Of a stretch of DNA of 64,000 nucleotides, positions 24,180 through 37,045 are shown piece by piece. The stretch lies in NCBI GenBank assembly GCA_963920705.1, contig OY987237.1, forward strand, positions 10,508,601 to 10,572,600. The letters run 5' to 3'. This DNA is from Odiellus spinosus. Taxonomy: Eukaryota; Arthropoda; Arachnida; Opiliones; Phalangiidae. The notes beneath the pieces are model-generated. The model did no database searches. It saw only the letters and a list, made by a program, of their open reading frames with translations, and was not told the origin of the DNA. Position numbers and translations under genes: made by a program. Position 1 is the first letter of the stretch; each line of letters starts with the position of its first letter.

Positions 24180-27160
24180 TAAAAATGATCAATATGTATA
24201 TCGGATTTTGTGTTCGATCCCTCGACTAGAAGTTTCTATACCTTCGCGGTATTTTTAAAGTCACACATATCATTCGTTGTACTTATCATTACAGTTCCAT
24301 ATACTATTAAGAAATAGCTTTCCTGAATTTTTTAGTAAGCAATATTCTTGGAATTAGTCTAAAATACTACGAAGTGGTTGGTCTGTGAGCGGACATATCG
24401 CTGTACAGCGCGGGTAGAAGGAAACAGAGGGATGTCCGAATCCAAATTAATTTCCTAGCCGTGTCATGGCAGGGGCGCGTTTGTCCGATTCCTATTCAAT
24501 ACAAGCTAGGGGTTCTAGTTAGCCTGACCAGGGCGGACTAGACCTGCGTCAAATAGTGTACGATATATAGCCTGATGCGTGGTTCTACAAGGTATTATTG
24601 AATACTTCCTATATGTTGGGGAGAAAAACTGTGGGTTTGTACCCTGATTAAGGGGTTGGTTTCCGTCGTATCAAGACTACTTTCTATAGTTATTTTTACC
24701 CATAGTAAGGTTGTTATATTTTACGTAACACAAAAATGGTCCTTCATCTAGAGTTGTACTTGATAAGAGGCAATACAATACAGTCAAGAAGATAGGAAAA
24801 TGGATGCTCAAAAAAGGTGATTCTAATCTGATATCATCCGAAAAAACTTCAATTTTAAGCTCCAGCTTATAAAAGGGCCCTTCTTTTCGACGTCACGAAT
24901 ATTTTAGAAGTCTTGCTTAATAAATTAAAAATAAATCTGGTGCTTCATAATTTAAATTTTAAGTCCAATAATCTAAATAATATAGTAAAATTTATCGGAG
25001 GGGTTTACAGGAAGTCGAGGGGTTAGCCGCGCGATTACGTAGACTTTGGTCATGTACTCAGTTTACCCAATTCAATTTTGCAGACTCGTACACCGATTAC
25101 GTGGAACTATCAGCCCATCGGACGAGGTTAGTTCTAGAAATATTTTCAGTTCTTCTTAGATTGCTAACTGTAGTATATATTTCTAAAATAAGTAGAAATT
25201 TCAGTGGGCACAAAGCTTCACTCCCTGTTGAACTATGACTATTGGCTTAGAAATAGAGTGAAACGTAGCTTCGTCAAGATTGATATCTTTCACTGACTCC
25301 CATTATTTATAAATATAGGTATTGGCGTGGCCCCATTTGATATTTTTCAAGGTTCTTCCGCTAGAGTAGAGCGCGACGGAAGTGCTAAGCATTTCAAATG
25401 GAATCGCTAAACACCGGAAACGGCTCCTTTAAACGCTCCCTATTTTATTGGGTGTAACTTCCGCTATTTATAACTTAATGCTTATAAAATCTAGGTTTGC
25501 CATTCGGTTTCGATTATGTCGCGGTTGATTTTGGGGATATTTCTGACACGTTGAAATTGTTTTACGATGAAAGAAATTTTTCTAATTGATGTATCTTTGA
25601 ATAGAATTTCATTATAAGGAAATTAAAGGGCATTAAAATAATCTGGTAATACTTAATTGAGGTCGAGGTTGATGAAATTATAATTCGTTCGCGCAGGGCG
25701 AGATGCCAAATAAATTCGGGCGTTTAAATCACTCCCCATGTGTACTATGATAAAGAAACTTAAGTATACAGTACCAAAGCCAAAAGGGGCGCACCCAGAG
25801 TATTTTCCTTGGCCGATAACTAAACACTACATGCTTAATAATTAAATGTTTTGTTTCCAAATTATCTCGTGATAAAGCTATTTAAGGTAACCATGTTCAA
25901 AGTTAATTCCCTCCATCGGTTCAATTTAGAATGTCATATACAATACCTCGAATGAAAAATATTTAAACAAGAGGGTGTGAACATAAACTACAAGGTGGAA
26001 AATCGAGGCTAAAGAAGGTCGTAGTTGAAGGGTCAAAACTCCAAATCTTCCGCCTCTCTTTTTCCTTCTATACTATCCTAGATATCAACTAAGAGAGTTC
26101 TCCGCGCGATGGGCGTGTTAGTCAATGCTCTCGGCGTGTTGTTGGACATGACAATCGCTGGCCAAAAATCGTTAATCAAACGGAGCTTCTTCTGAGAAGG
26201 GCAGTTGCAATCACAAATGTCCGACTTCGAACGGAATGGTCAAATTGGCCCTTTTGTTTAATTGTACACTCGCGAAAAGGAACTTCCCGAGCGTTAAGAT
26301 TGAACCTTTTACGACCTCCATCTTAAACTCCCTTCTGTGTGTATATATATATTTATATATTGCTTTTGAAGAGAAGTTTGCCATACTACTTTACCTTCTA
26401 TGAGGTTTAACATTCGGTGCTAATATACGCATTGAATTTTCCTAATTTCTAAAACTCATCTTGAAAGTACAGTCAGCATTAACTTAAGCGAGATTGTAAA
26501 AATCACCCTAAATGTACTAGAAGTTCAGGATTAACCCAAATAAAAACTGTCCCCCCTTAAAAGTAGCAGCTGCCTTAATACCTTCAAAATTTCCACTTCA
26601 GTAGCAAGATTTAACACTTAAAATATTCCTACTCAAAATACAGTACAGTAAAGTCGCACTTTCAAAATTTACCTCGTACAACGCGTTTTACACGAGTAAT
26701 GGTAACTAACCACTTCAAACACTCCTCAAAAAACAAAAGTATGCCCTTTCATAAATTCATAGTATTTTCAAAAACGGAGAAACGTTTTTGATCAAAAACA
26801 CAAAAAGAAAAAAAAAGGACTCACACGTATCTGCGATGTTAAATCCAATATCCAAGAATGTGCCGCAATCTTGATATCCACATCCTAAATCACATGACAT
26901 CCGGATTCAAAGTACGCAAATGAGAATCTACACTGTAATCGTTTTTGACGCATTGGCCTCGTATGCAGGCTTCCCGAGACTCTCTCGTGTTAGGCCGCTC
27001 CAATGACGTCGGTCACTAGTAGACCTATCCTCGACGATATCACCATATCACCCGCAATTCCAAGTTTCTGTTTGGAAGAGTTGAAAAAAATAAATAAACC
27101 TCATTAAAAATAAGTTAAAGAGTGGAATTTATCACACACCTAAAAGCAGATTAGTTTTCA
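24180..27160. other. Stretch apart from the candidate at 25.1-25.6 kb
   Basis: A short imperfect hairpin lies at 25333-25412 (arms near CCATTTGAT and TTTCAAATGG). Otherwise no gene or element is seen. Confidence 0.45.
25084..25589 (+). other. Candidate two-exon gene end (unrecognised)
   Basis: A 43-nt exon (25084-25126; acceptor TTTTGCAG, donor GAG|GTTAGT) and a second exon 25495-25589 (acceptor AAATCTAG, stop TGA 25587-25589) join in frame. The second part reads LPFGFDYVAVDFGDISDTLK. The splice sites are plausible and phases agree, but the coding length is only 45 codons and another phase choice for the first exon is possible. No family recognised. Confidence 0.25.
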
Positions 27161-27164
27161 TGGA

Positions 27165-27540
27165 CAATGTAATCTTACAACAAGTGATTTTTTATCAATT
27201 CATAGGCTTAAATAGGCCTTTGCCTAATCCAATATTAAAAAAATTACAAACAAACATTGAACTAGAGATAAATTTAAAACTTTACAGAAAAATAGGCTTA
27301 GGAGGTCCCTAATTTCGTCGCATTGATGGGTCATTTACCAATGAGCATAGGCCAGTCGTTAAGGCGAGACTTCCACTAACATTCGATTGGTCGATGACCC
27401 TTCAATGCGAAGAAATTCAGAATCTCCATATATTCAGCTAAGCTTATTTTTCCGTCAAGTTTTAAATTTATTTCTAGTTTAATATTGGTTTGTAATTTTT
27501 TTACTGGTGGACTAGGCATATTTAGACGATAAAAGAAATG
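27165..27540. mobile_element. Family B MITE, copy 4 (eroded ends)
   Basis: Diverged copy lacking the terminal AGGG at both ends. The diagnostic segments AACAAGTGATTTTT, CTAGAGATAAATTTAAAACT and TTTATTTCTAGTTTAATATT remain. The centre is in the opposite orientation to copies 1-3. An A-rich tract with interspersed T follows at 27580-27620. Confidence 0.8.
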
Positions 27541-27943
27541 TACTATTTCAGCAGGACCAAGGGTAAGCCTTGCTTAACAAAAAAAAAAAAAAATAAAAAA
27601 AAAATAAAAAAAAATAAAAACACATTGTTCCCACTCTTAAACCTTCTCCTTACTAAAATTGTTTTATAAATTCTTATCAATAAATTTTTATCTTATTTCA
27701 TACAAATAAATATCAGTACCATAACGTACTTTGTTAAAAGTACAGGTTTTAAAAAAACTCAACACAATACAGAAATAAACAACGGTCTTCCCCAACAGGG
27801 CCCCTCTACCTCTAAAACCCGCGAAGTTAGGCTTAACGTTCTCCCTATAAGGCTCTACCACGTTAGTTCTAAATACATGGCTCTACCCGTACGTATTTAT
27901 TTTACAGCCGCCGTAGACGACAAGAAATTAAACATCAAGGCAA

Positions 27944-28262
27944 ATTATTAACTCACCAAATTAGTAAAGCAATAATGAAAGATTTTTAATCCCTATTAGT
28001 TTAGACATCTACTGATCACAGATTTCGAGCATTAACTACATTTAAAACGCTAATTAAATCGCTTTCATTCTCAACACTTAACGATGCGTGTACCCAATGA
28101 GCGCCATTTTCTTACTGTAGTCTCAGTCTCATCGGCGGCGCCGCGGCGGGGAAGAAGGCAGGATCAGCGCATGCGCGCGCGCGCCAGGAGTTATGGGTAG
28201 GAAAAGATTCAAATTAATGTAAAAGGCGGGAAATTTGATATTGCGGAAAAAATAAAATTGGA
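27944..28262 (-). promoter_or_regulatory. Promoter-like block P1 with an NRF-1-type palindrome
   Basis: A GC-rich island contains GCGCATGCGC at 28167-28176, the core of the NRF-1 site. On the minus strand, about 210 nt further on, is a good donor G|GTGAGTTAATA (exon edge 27957). A diverged copy with the same order lies at 45919-46222, including ATGTAAAAGGCGGGAAATTT. I infer a minus-strand promoter with a 5' exon. No downstream exon was identified, so the gene it serves is unknown. Confidence 0.4.
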
Positions 28263-28649
28263 TATTTTATTGAGAAGGAGTTTTAAAATTTTCAATTTTG
28301 GTTTTAAGAGGGTCGGCCAGACTCACAATTGTCAGTCTTGAATTCGTTCAACATCTGAATTACCCCAGTTTTGCTTTGATACATTACATTGAGTTCAGCT
28401 TGGTATGCAAATAGTTCAAAACATTCTGCACCCAAGTTCACAAGTGCCTCTATCTACTTGATTTTTTAAGTTTTATTTCAGTGAATAAAATCTAATATGT
28501 TTCCATATTTTTAGAAATTAAAACAAATGCTTCTTGCACTCCTATACAGCTAGGTTTAACTGTATAATTGTGTATGTTGTAAAGTGAGCTTAACAAGTTG
28601 TCAAATTGACACAGACATGTTGATAAGCCTAATTCGGGACTAATTCCGT

Positions 28650-28895
28650 TTAAAAATAAAGATTGTTAGAGTCTATAATTTCGTTAAATATATATATTTT
28701 TGGCAGGTAAGAGAGTCCTTTAAAGACTGAAAGACTGACAGTTTTGAAAGGTCTAGGCAAAATATTCAGGGTTTCTAGTTGAGGAAGTTCCCTCAAATTA
28801 GTGATGTCATGGGGGGGGGGGGGGACTTGATTGGCACCTGATGTTTTCGGTGGTTTTAAAGTTTCAAGCCCTAAATTAACAATCCCCTCAATCAA
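28650..28895 (-). other. Weak leucine-rich frame with a 14-G tract
   Basis: 81 open codons include NLRELPQLETLNI and VFKGLSYLPKIYI, which resemble leucine-rich repeat spacing. A run of 14 G (28811-28824) would encode a Pro stretch and is an unstable thing to find in an exon. It may be a chance frame or an LRR relic. Confidence 0.15.
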
Positions 28896-30230
28896 TTAAT
28901 TGCCAAACTTTTGAACATTCCCACTTCTTCGAAGCTTTAAAAGGTCAAAATCGTAGTTTTTAGGTTTGAACTTAAAGTATTTACGACGCTAAAGAATATT
29001 TTATCATTAACCGCTTTGGAAAGAGTTAGAAAATATTCAATCCTAAAGAGTTCGTAGTAGTTTCTCTAGCGTTACTGAAACGAAGACCCAACAAGGATGG
29101 CTATGAGAGTTCGACTTTGGTACCGCCTAGTTTTACCAAAGACTGTAACAGTCCAAAAATCCTCCACCTTATTCTTAAAAGGATCAATTACAATGGTTCG
29201 AAGTCGATGTGAACCAAGCAAAAAGGGGAGGCTCTAATTCCTGTAACGGAGATCAAAATTACTAATGGATTTTTAGTTCTTTCTGAGAATGAGATCATAA
29301 TATAGAAATATAAATCGGAAAAGAGGGAAATCAACTTTATATAGATAAAGATCTTCGTAGTTGGGACGATCCGAAGACCGAGGGAGCGAGAAAACGCCCC
29401 TTACCAACTAGAAGATACGGACAACCTCAACCATATGAGTTTTCATCACGAAGAAAGATAGCCCTAACTCTCATCCATCTCATCTTAGTTCTTAAAGATA
29501 ACCGAGAGTTGAACTTCGAAAGATCCTATTCCAAATCCAATAATAACTGAAACGGGAGTTCGCGAATCTTCGTACTATTGCGTACCAAGGCTTAACTGGG
29601 TAGATTTTGTAATCGTGAACTCGCACCCAAATCTTCTCCTTTCTTCCTTTTCTACGAGGTTTAGCTTCATTGACTCATTTAAGCGTGAACCTAACTATAA
29701 AACGATACGACCAATTCCGCGGAACCCCCAAATTTTCCCCAACTGCTCGCTATCAAAACTTTGGACGAATTTAAAGTTTCGACGTATATGTACACCACGC
29801 TATAGTGGGAGGAACTTCATAATGGCTCTGTTCGATTTGTAATTTCTATTCTAGCTCTGGCTCCAACGATTTTGACTCCGTAATTATCTGTGGCGCCTAA
29901 ATAACGGTTTCGGGTCCAAACTATACCAATCTAGGTCTCTCCGGTCGCCCTTACTAGAATTTCTACCGCTTTATTACAAAGTTTTGCGAGTAAAAGGAAA
30001 GAGTTTTGAGACTGGTTAAAGGGAAGATGACATTATTGGAAAATTATTCCGAATCGATTCCTACGTAATTAGAGCCAATTTTCATTTCGTGTAAAGATAA
30101 TGTAATTTTGAAGGCCAATTTCAAAGCAGAATGGGTTTTAGTTCAACTAAAAAGAGTACATTTGAATTTAGTACACTGCACGTGTAGTCATTAAGCCGCC
30201 TAAAATCTTATAACAACGGTTTCATTTTGA
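28896..30230. other. Stretch without a supported gene
   Basis: Ordinary AT-rich sequence; no element ends or convincing exons. Confidence 0.5.
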
Positions 30231-30232
30231 CC

Positions 30233-30995
30233 GTGGGTTTCAGTTCTCTTAGAATAGTGTCCGTGGTATCAGTTCGAATTGAATATTCCCAGTGGGTTTT
30301 CAGTTCAAATAGACTAATCCACGTGGGTTTTCAGTTCGAATAGACTAATACTCGTGGGTTTTCAGTTCGAATAGACTAATACTCGTGGGTTTTCAGTTCG
30401 AATAGACTAATACTCGTGGGTTTTCAGTTCAAATAGACTAATACTCGTGGGTTTTCAGTTCGAATAGACTAATACTCGTGGGTTTTCAGTTCGAATAGAC
30501 TAATACTCGTGGGTTTTCAGTTCGAATAGACTAATACTCGTGGGTTTTCAGTTCGAATAGACTAATACTCGTGGGTTTTCAGTTCAAATAGACTAATACT
30601 CGTGGGTTTTCAGTTCAAATAGACTAATACTCGTGGGTTTTCAGTTCGAATAGACTAATACTTGTGGGTTTTCAGTTCGAATAGACTAATACTCATGGGT
30701 TTTCAGTTCGAATAGACTAATACTCGTGGGTTTTCAGTTCGAATAGACTAATCCCCGTGGGTTTTCAGTTCGAATAGACTAATCCCCGTGGGTTTTCAGT
30801 TCGAATAGACTAATACTTGTGGGTTTTCAGTTCGAATAGACTAATACTCATGGGTTTTCAGTTCGAATAGACTAATACTCGTGGGTTTTCAGTTCGAATA
30901 GACTAATCCCCGTGGGTTTTCAGTTCGAATAGACTAATCCCCGTGGGTTTTCAGTTCGAATAGACTAATCCCCGTGGGTTTCAGTTCGATGAACG
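30233..30995. repeat. 31-bp minisatellite with higher-order structure
   Basis: About 24 units of GTGGGTTTTCAGTTCGAATA plus GACTAATACTC. Unit variants differ at the last four bases and the last G/A. A five-unit pattern (CTTG, CTCA, CTCG, CCCC, CCCC) occurs twice in a row from about 30660 to 30955, a 155-bp higher-order repeat. The left border units are degenerate. Confidence 0.96.
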
Positions 30996-31979
30996 TAAAA
31001 AGGGGTTTTACTTTTTTACTTTTCAGAATCTGTCATGAACATCCGTGGTTCGTTGCTTATACCGAATTTTTCAAGGAAACTGAAATTTATACGAAGCTTT
31101 ATAGTAATTAACTTACGGATAAGTAAAATCAACGAATAAAAATAAACTTGACATTATATTTCACCCTTCCTTGATAAGAATGGGTGTGTTTCCGGAAAGA
31201 GTGAAAATAACCCGTTAATCCTCTAGGACATAGTTCGGAAATGCAAAGCAGATTTCGCATCTTCCTATTTACGCTTAGATTAGTCTTTTAGCCCGATTTT
31301 AATTTCGTCGAGTGTGTATGTTATCAGGCTAGTAGGAGAGAAAGAGTTAGACGATGCGAAATGCAACAGTCCAATAGCCATATTCAATGTGGTAGACAAG
31401 GATTTAATCATCAAATGGAACATTGAGCTTCTGCTCGAGTTCCTTGGCTGAACCTTCGGTTTAGTTCTAAATTAAAATGATTTTGTTCTATCAAGGATTT
31501 ATTTATAGAAGGTAGAGAGATTTTAGATCCGTTTTTAGTGTTATTTCCAGTCCAAACGTAGTTCGATCATTTACACTATATTATTCCATTTTGAATTAAT
31601 GAAAAATTGAGGGCAGTCTCACTTTGATTAGTTATTACACAGAAACTATTGTGTAAAAAAATAAATTGAATTGTAAATATTTTTAAATTTTAAAACCATT
31701 TTGGATAGCGGTAAATATTCGGTACAATAACTTTCCGAAAGATTTTAGTTTGAATTAAACTTTTTTATATTTAATTCCATGAAGTATCTGATCTCATTAA
31801 GTTTAAGTAACTTTACTTTAATTTTAACTTTTAGGTCTACGTTAGGTTTTTACAAAATGTACTTAACCATCTAAAGTAATCTTCCCAATTACTGATTGAT
31901 GGGTTCCCATATCCTTAAAAAGCATCATGATACCAGTTCTATCCAATTTCCAACACTTTTTTCCTGGGATCTCGGGTGT

Positions 31980-31992
31980 GTTGCTTAGCAAC
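31980..31992. promoter_or_regulatory. X-box (RFX-type) motif
   Basis: GTTGCTTAGCAAC fits GTTRCY-N-RGYAAC, the RFX factor site found upstream of ciliary and sensory-neuron genes. No gene start is recognisable beside it, so this is a motif match only. Confidence 0.3.
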
Positions 31993-32449
31993 CATGATCC
32001 CTTATATGATGTCGCGACCCTCGATATATATTTTTCGAAACAACCCAATTCCCTTCTCATCACTAGCACTAATGACATACGCTCTCTCTCCCTTTTTCCA
32101 TCACTATTTCAAGCTGCAAAAATTCTCCTCGTGTTCGGATTGAAGCGAAACTGAGGGGATCTGAAAAACCTTTTTGGAATCGAGACACGCCGTTGTAGAT
32201 TTCTCCTTTTCAGAAAAGAAACCAAGAACGAAAGAGAGCTAAACTAGAAATCAAGGGGAGTTGACAACGACTAGATCTTGTCCCTATGAGGTTTGGGTTC
32301 TTAATCCCAAGCGATTGACAAGGGTTCAGTTGTTTAATCCCAAATGATCGTCTAGCTGTTCCAATTAATTGGAAATATATTTATAGGTTCCAGGTTAAAT
32401 CAGGTTTACCACGTCCGATGAATAGAGGACAGAAGTTTGAACAATTAAG

Positions 32450-32785
32450 GTGTTATGTTTATTCATAAGGGAAGATTATCCGTATAGAGATTCTATGATA
32501 AATCCAATTAAGAATAAATTAATTGATTATACAACTTTCGGTGGATTATTTCGTCCGGAAAAATTACTTGTCGATGTGGAAACTTTAGATTATACCTTAA
32601 CAGGATCAGAGGTATGTATTGCCGAAAATTATTTGACTTTGTCAACAAACTCTGTTAGTTTTACTATTCAGAAAATTTACTTGGCAATTGTGAAACTAGA
32701 CAAACTTAGGTGGCATTCTGTTTACCGCCTCCAAGATTGCATCTTGAGCAACTATATACTTGGCATCGTGGAAAAGCAATTTTAG
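32450..32785 (+). other. Unrecognised 111-codon open frame
   Basis: Open from TTG/ATG context to TAG, with a possible donor at GAG|GTATGT after GSE at 32610. Residues such as GGLFRPEKLLVDVETLDYTL look protein-like, but no family is recognised and neighbouring exons are not seen. Confidence 0.18.
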
Positions 32786-33858
32786 ACAAAATCGTTTTAG
32801 TTCATTTTCAACGGACACAAGTTTGTTATCGAGCGTGTCGATTACTTATGGTTGGTTTCAACACAGAATCGTTGACGAATTAAAAAGATGTTTATCGTGC
32901 CCCAGATACAACCTTGGATGAGATAAGAAGAGTCTAACTTATTTTGTCCACAAGGACAAGTAATTGTAAACGAATCACATTTTGATCATTCCGGAATCGA
33001 CCAAATACTTTTCAATCGTCTGGAATTCAATCAAATGAACATAAATGTAAAGGTTTAACATTAGATAAATCCGCCTGGTATTTTCTCTTTTTGCCAACTC
33101 CCCTTGAACACAGACGCCCTTGAAAAAAAAAATAGGGAAAATTCTTCTACCATGCTGGATATATTCATTCGTGTCACGCGCGTCAATTTCGCAGTTGCTC
33201 GCTTAAAACGAGAAGGCAACATATGTATATAACCCGGTACCAATTTCACCCGATACAGTTTACAAAGGCGGAGAGTAATACGGTTCATACAAGTCTTCAT
33301 TGTTAGTTTCGAGTTGAAAAGGGATCTTTCGGCTATTCTCTTCCGCCGCCGAGTTATACATATATATGTATATTTCAAGATATCTGAAGGCTTCTCTTAT
33401 TGACTCTATCAAACCAGGCGTTGAAAAGGCTTCTTTTACACGCTCGGCACACAAGCCCATCTCTTTCGATTTTGGCATTCATCTAAGTTTTGTAAATCAG
33501 CACGAGCTAACCCCCTATACGTAACCTCCCGTAGCAACCAACATTTATATTCTTGAGTAATGCTTTATTTGAAAAAGAACATAGGGCGGGGAAAATATAT
33601 ATGTACCATCTCTATTTCTATACCATTTTGGAGGGACAAGTGGGATATATGATATTCCAGCTCGATGGATATGCAATGACACGATGAACGGTTCGAAATT
33701 TCAGTGTCTGATCAAAAGTTTAAATTGGAGTAAAAATATTAAGATCACAGACAATCTAGCGTTCCCCACGGACAGACCTATATAATTCATTATTTTGTAT
33801 GGAAATATTCTAAATTATATTCATAGGCTATTCCATTTTTGGCTGTAGTTTCCATTAA

Positions 33859-34328
33859 AGGAAAACTTGGAGCTAAATTTATTTTTCGAATCACCATGCC
33901 AACAAAACATATTCGATAATTTTTTTCAATTTTTAGACACGTTTTTTGAGTTTAAATTAATTTCTAAAGTTTGGTAGACTTTGGATAAAAGTAGATATAA
34001 ATTCGGGCCAATCATATTATTTCAGCATTCAATAGCGCTTGTAAAATCCTAAAATTTAAAGAATAGGCTGGGGTTAGACGCCTATGGTCTTGACCATGTA
34101 ACGCAGACCTATTCTCTTAATGTTACGACATTACAAGCGCTGTTGAAGGCTGAAATAATATGATTGGTCCGAATTTATATATCCTAAAATTCGAAATACC
34201 AAACTTGATAAATTTAAACACCAAAAAGGTGCCAAAATATTGTGAAAAAATTCTCGAATACGTTTTTAGGCATGGTGATTCCGAACATAAATTCAAAAGT
34301 CGTTCCATTTTTAGCTTAAAGTTTCTCT
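33859..34328. mobile_element. Family A foldback MITE, copy 2
   Basis: TTAA lies at 33855-33858 and 34329-34332. The left end is AGGAAAACTTGGAGC; the right end is eroded by an insertion near AGCTTAAAG. Long inverted arms carry the GGCTGAAATAATATGATTGG segment also present in copies 1 and 3. Confidence 0.85.
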
Positions 34329-34332
34329 TTAA

Positions 34333-35621
34333 GCTTTGTTTCGATAATAATATTTATCTAAATAAACTAAAAATTAATTATGTGACCATTGCATTATCCC
34401 TTTAATTCATTTATTCTAGGCAAACGAAGTTTTATAGTCGAAAAGTTTTTTTTTTTTTTTTTTTTTTTTGCTTTTCTTTTCGCACTCTCTTATTCTCTTT
34501 CTTCTCCAAAGGGGGTTGGGAATTTGAGTAAATTAATGGGAATGGTTTCATTCGACAGATGGTGGCTCCCCTAGTCTATTCTACATACATTTCGCCGTTG
34601 ATTTTTGTTTAGCCAGTTAGCTAGGAGTAAGGAAAAAAAAAAAATATACTTCTCTAAAGTTAGAGATAAAATTTAACTTCCCAACCCTTTGCCTCGTATT
34701 CAGGTAAATGAAGTTGAGAGAGGGTACTTGAACCTTAAATTGGAAAATTCGGGGTTACTTATTAAACTTTTCTCCTTTCAAATTGAAATAACTTTTCCCA
34801 ATTTTAAATTCAATCTTATTTATATATATTCTGGTCTTGAATTGGATAAGCCCGGTAACCCTAATTAAAAAATAAAATTTTATTAGTAGATAATTAGGTA
34901 TTCTCGAATCGGAAAAGGTCCGAGTTAGGCTAAATGGACTTTGGCATAAAGTTTAGGAATTAACCGAGCCGCGCTCGCTTAAGAGTAATTAATTAACCAA
35001 TTCTAAGGGAAGGGGATGTTAGAAGAGGGCGTGGTTCTTCCAAATTAATGCTTGGATTATTCAAATCTTTGGTGCACCGTTTTCAAAACTTTAAAGGATT
35101 AGTTACATCAAAATGGTTACCAGTTTGACTCCCCAATTTGAGAAAAAGACGGGCAAAAGTAGACAAAATTTGCCAATTTACCGTAGTAAATATATCTCTG
35201 AAATATTACTGAAACTCTAATTTAAAAGTGAACAAATTGGTTTTGTGGTCAAAGTTTAATGTTTTTAAATTAAATAGTTATTAATATTTGGTGTGGTAAT
35301 GAGTTAATATCATTTTCCATGTATGAATGACTTTGATTGGTCGAGATCATCGTGAAAAAATATTTCATTTTGTCAGAAATAAAAAATTTAAACGTTTGAA
35401 AGATTCAAAATCAAATAAAATCATACGTAAACTTCGGTAAATTAGCGTGAGACTGTAACTAAAGATGTAATTACCACGTAATTTTCAGATTTCTCAAATT
35501 ACGATAATTTTAGAACTCTGGGAAAAAGGTGGAAAAAACGTTAAATGGTTGAAAATATTTGGGTTTAAAAGGTTTTTCTTAACTATTTTTCCGAATATGC
35601 TTATCGAATTACATATGGTTA
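34333..35621. other. Non-coding stretch
   Basis: A T run lies at about 34446-34469. Otherwise AT-rich sequence without recognisable genes. Confidence 0.5.
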
Positions 35622-35625
35622 TTAA

Positions 35626-36050
35626 AATAACAATGCAACAAGTGATTTTTCATTGATTCCTTATCGTTTAAATAGGCCTAATACACCAATAAAAAGTTTA
35701 CAAAACAAATATTAAACTAGAAATTTAAAACTTACCCGGAAATAGGATTAGTGGGATTCATGGAGATCCTGAATATCCTCCGTGTAAGGTCTAGCGACCA
35801 ATGAGCAAAGGCTCGTCGTTTACGCGAGATCTCCACGAGACTTACAATCGCGTTCGATTGGTCGCTAAACTTTATACGAGAGGAAATCAGGATCTCCATG
35901 AATCCCGCTAAGCCAATTTTCCGGGTAAGTTTTAAATTTATTTCTAGTTTAATATTTGTTCGTAATGTTTTTCACTATATAGTGGATTAGGCATATTTAA
36001 ACAATAAGGAATCGATAAAAAAATACTAGTTGTTAGATTGCATTGTCCCT
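35626..36050. mobile_element. Family B MITE, copy 5 (reverse orientation)
   Basis: TTAA lies at 35622-35625 and 36051-36054. The left terminus is eroded (AATAACAATGCAAC); the right ends GTCCCT. The non-palindromic centre is the reverse complement of that in copies 1-3, so the element is inserted in the other orientation. Confidence 0.85.
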
Positions 36051-36700
36051 TTAAGAGATTTGGGTGATAAGTCTCAAGCGAACAAGAATTACGTTTCCAA
36101 TCAAGAATTTTTTGGAAGAAAGAATCGAAGAGAAAGCTTAAATCAAGTTTTTCGTTTAACCCACGTGATCAGGCTTCAATTGACAGAGAAGGCAATACCT
36201 AAATGAAGTTGATATAAGCTCTCTTGGAAAAATGAAAGTCAAAGTTTTTACAAGCAAAATAAGTTACAGCCTCACTTTAATTAGAAGAGTTATAAATGTA
36301 TAATTTGCACAAATGAAGGATCCTCCTTTGAAACTTGGCGTAAGATAAATTAATTGTGACTTTAAAACCTTATAAAGTCTCATCGTTCATCGTAGTTAAT
36401 TATGAAAATGAGACTAATGAGTAGGATAAATTAATTGAGATTTTAAAACCGTACCACGAATATTTAATAAATTTCCACTTTACAGATGCAGTAAAGATAT
36501 TAAGGGGTAATGAAGTATGACAAATATTTTGTATAATTGTGGCGTTTTAATTTTAAAGTTGCTTAAAGTAAACAGAATTTTAACTGGCGACTTTAATCGT
36601 TAGAAAATTCCATGACGCTAATAATAATAATGAAAGAAATATGCTAACCCAACCCAATGGAGAAAAATTTAATAATTTGGTCGAAAGTGGTTCAAATTAA

Positions 36701-36779
36701 AGAGAAACTTGAAGCTATTCGTTTAATGTTAGAACATTACAAGCACTGTTGAAGGCTGAAATAAGCTCCAAGTTTCCCT
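36701..36779. mobile_element. Family A MITE, copy 4 (79-bp deletion derivative)
   Basis: TTAA at 36697-36700 and 36780-36783 encloses only the two termini (AGAGAAACTTGAAGC; GCTCCAAGTTTCCCT) and part of one arm with GTTGAAGGCTGAAATAA. The remainder has been deleted, leaving a minimal element. Confidence 0.75.
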
Positions 36780-36791
36780 TTAATTTTTTAA

Positions 36792-36850
36792 AGGGAAACT
36801 TGGAGCTTAAAATGAAACAGCTTTCTGAATTCGACTATAAATATCAAATG
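36792..36850. mobile_element. Family A MITE, copy 5 (left end only)
   Basis: A second terminus, AGGGAAACTTGGAGC after TTAA at 36788-36791, abuts copy 4 head to head, only 4 bp of T between the two TTAA sites. The similarity to family A ends after about GCTTTCTGAATT. Confidence 0.7.
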
Positions 36851-36865
36851 AAAAAAATGCGCTAA

Positions 36866-37045
36866 AATAGAAAATGCATTTTTGTTGATTCCAGGTTTTT
36901 TATTTGTTCTATTAATTAGTTCTATTAATTTTCTAATTCGGACCATTTTTGAACAAAATAGTTTTTCTTCATTAGGTAAGTAGATTTCTTTCGTTATTCT
37001 ATGGAAGCATATTGAAATAAAAAGTAAAACCGACGTCACACTAGA
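36866..37045 (-). repeat. Dispersed repeat J, copy 1
   Basis: Read on the minus strand it begins GTGACGTCGGTTTTACTTTT and matches 62768-62935 (+) at roughly three quarters of positions over about 80 bp. The full extent and class are unknown. It adjoins a family A terminus. Confidence 0.6.
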
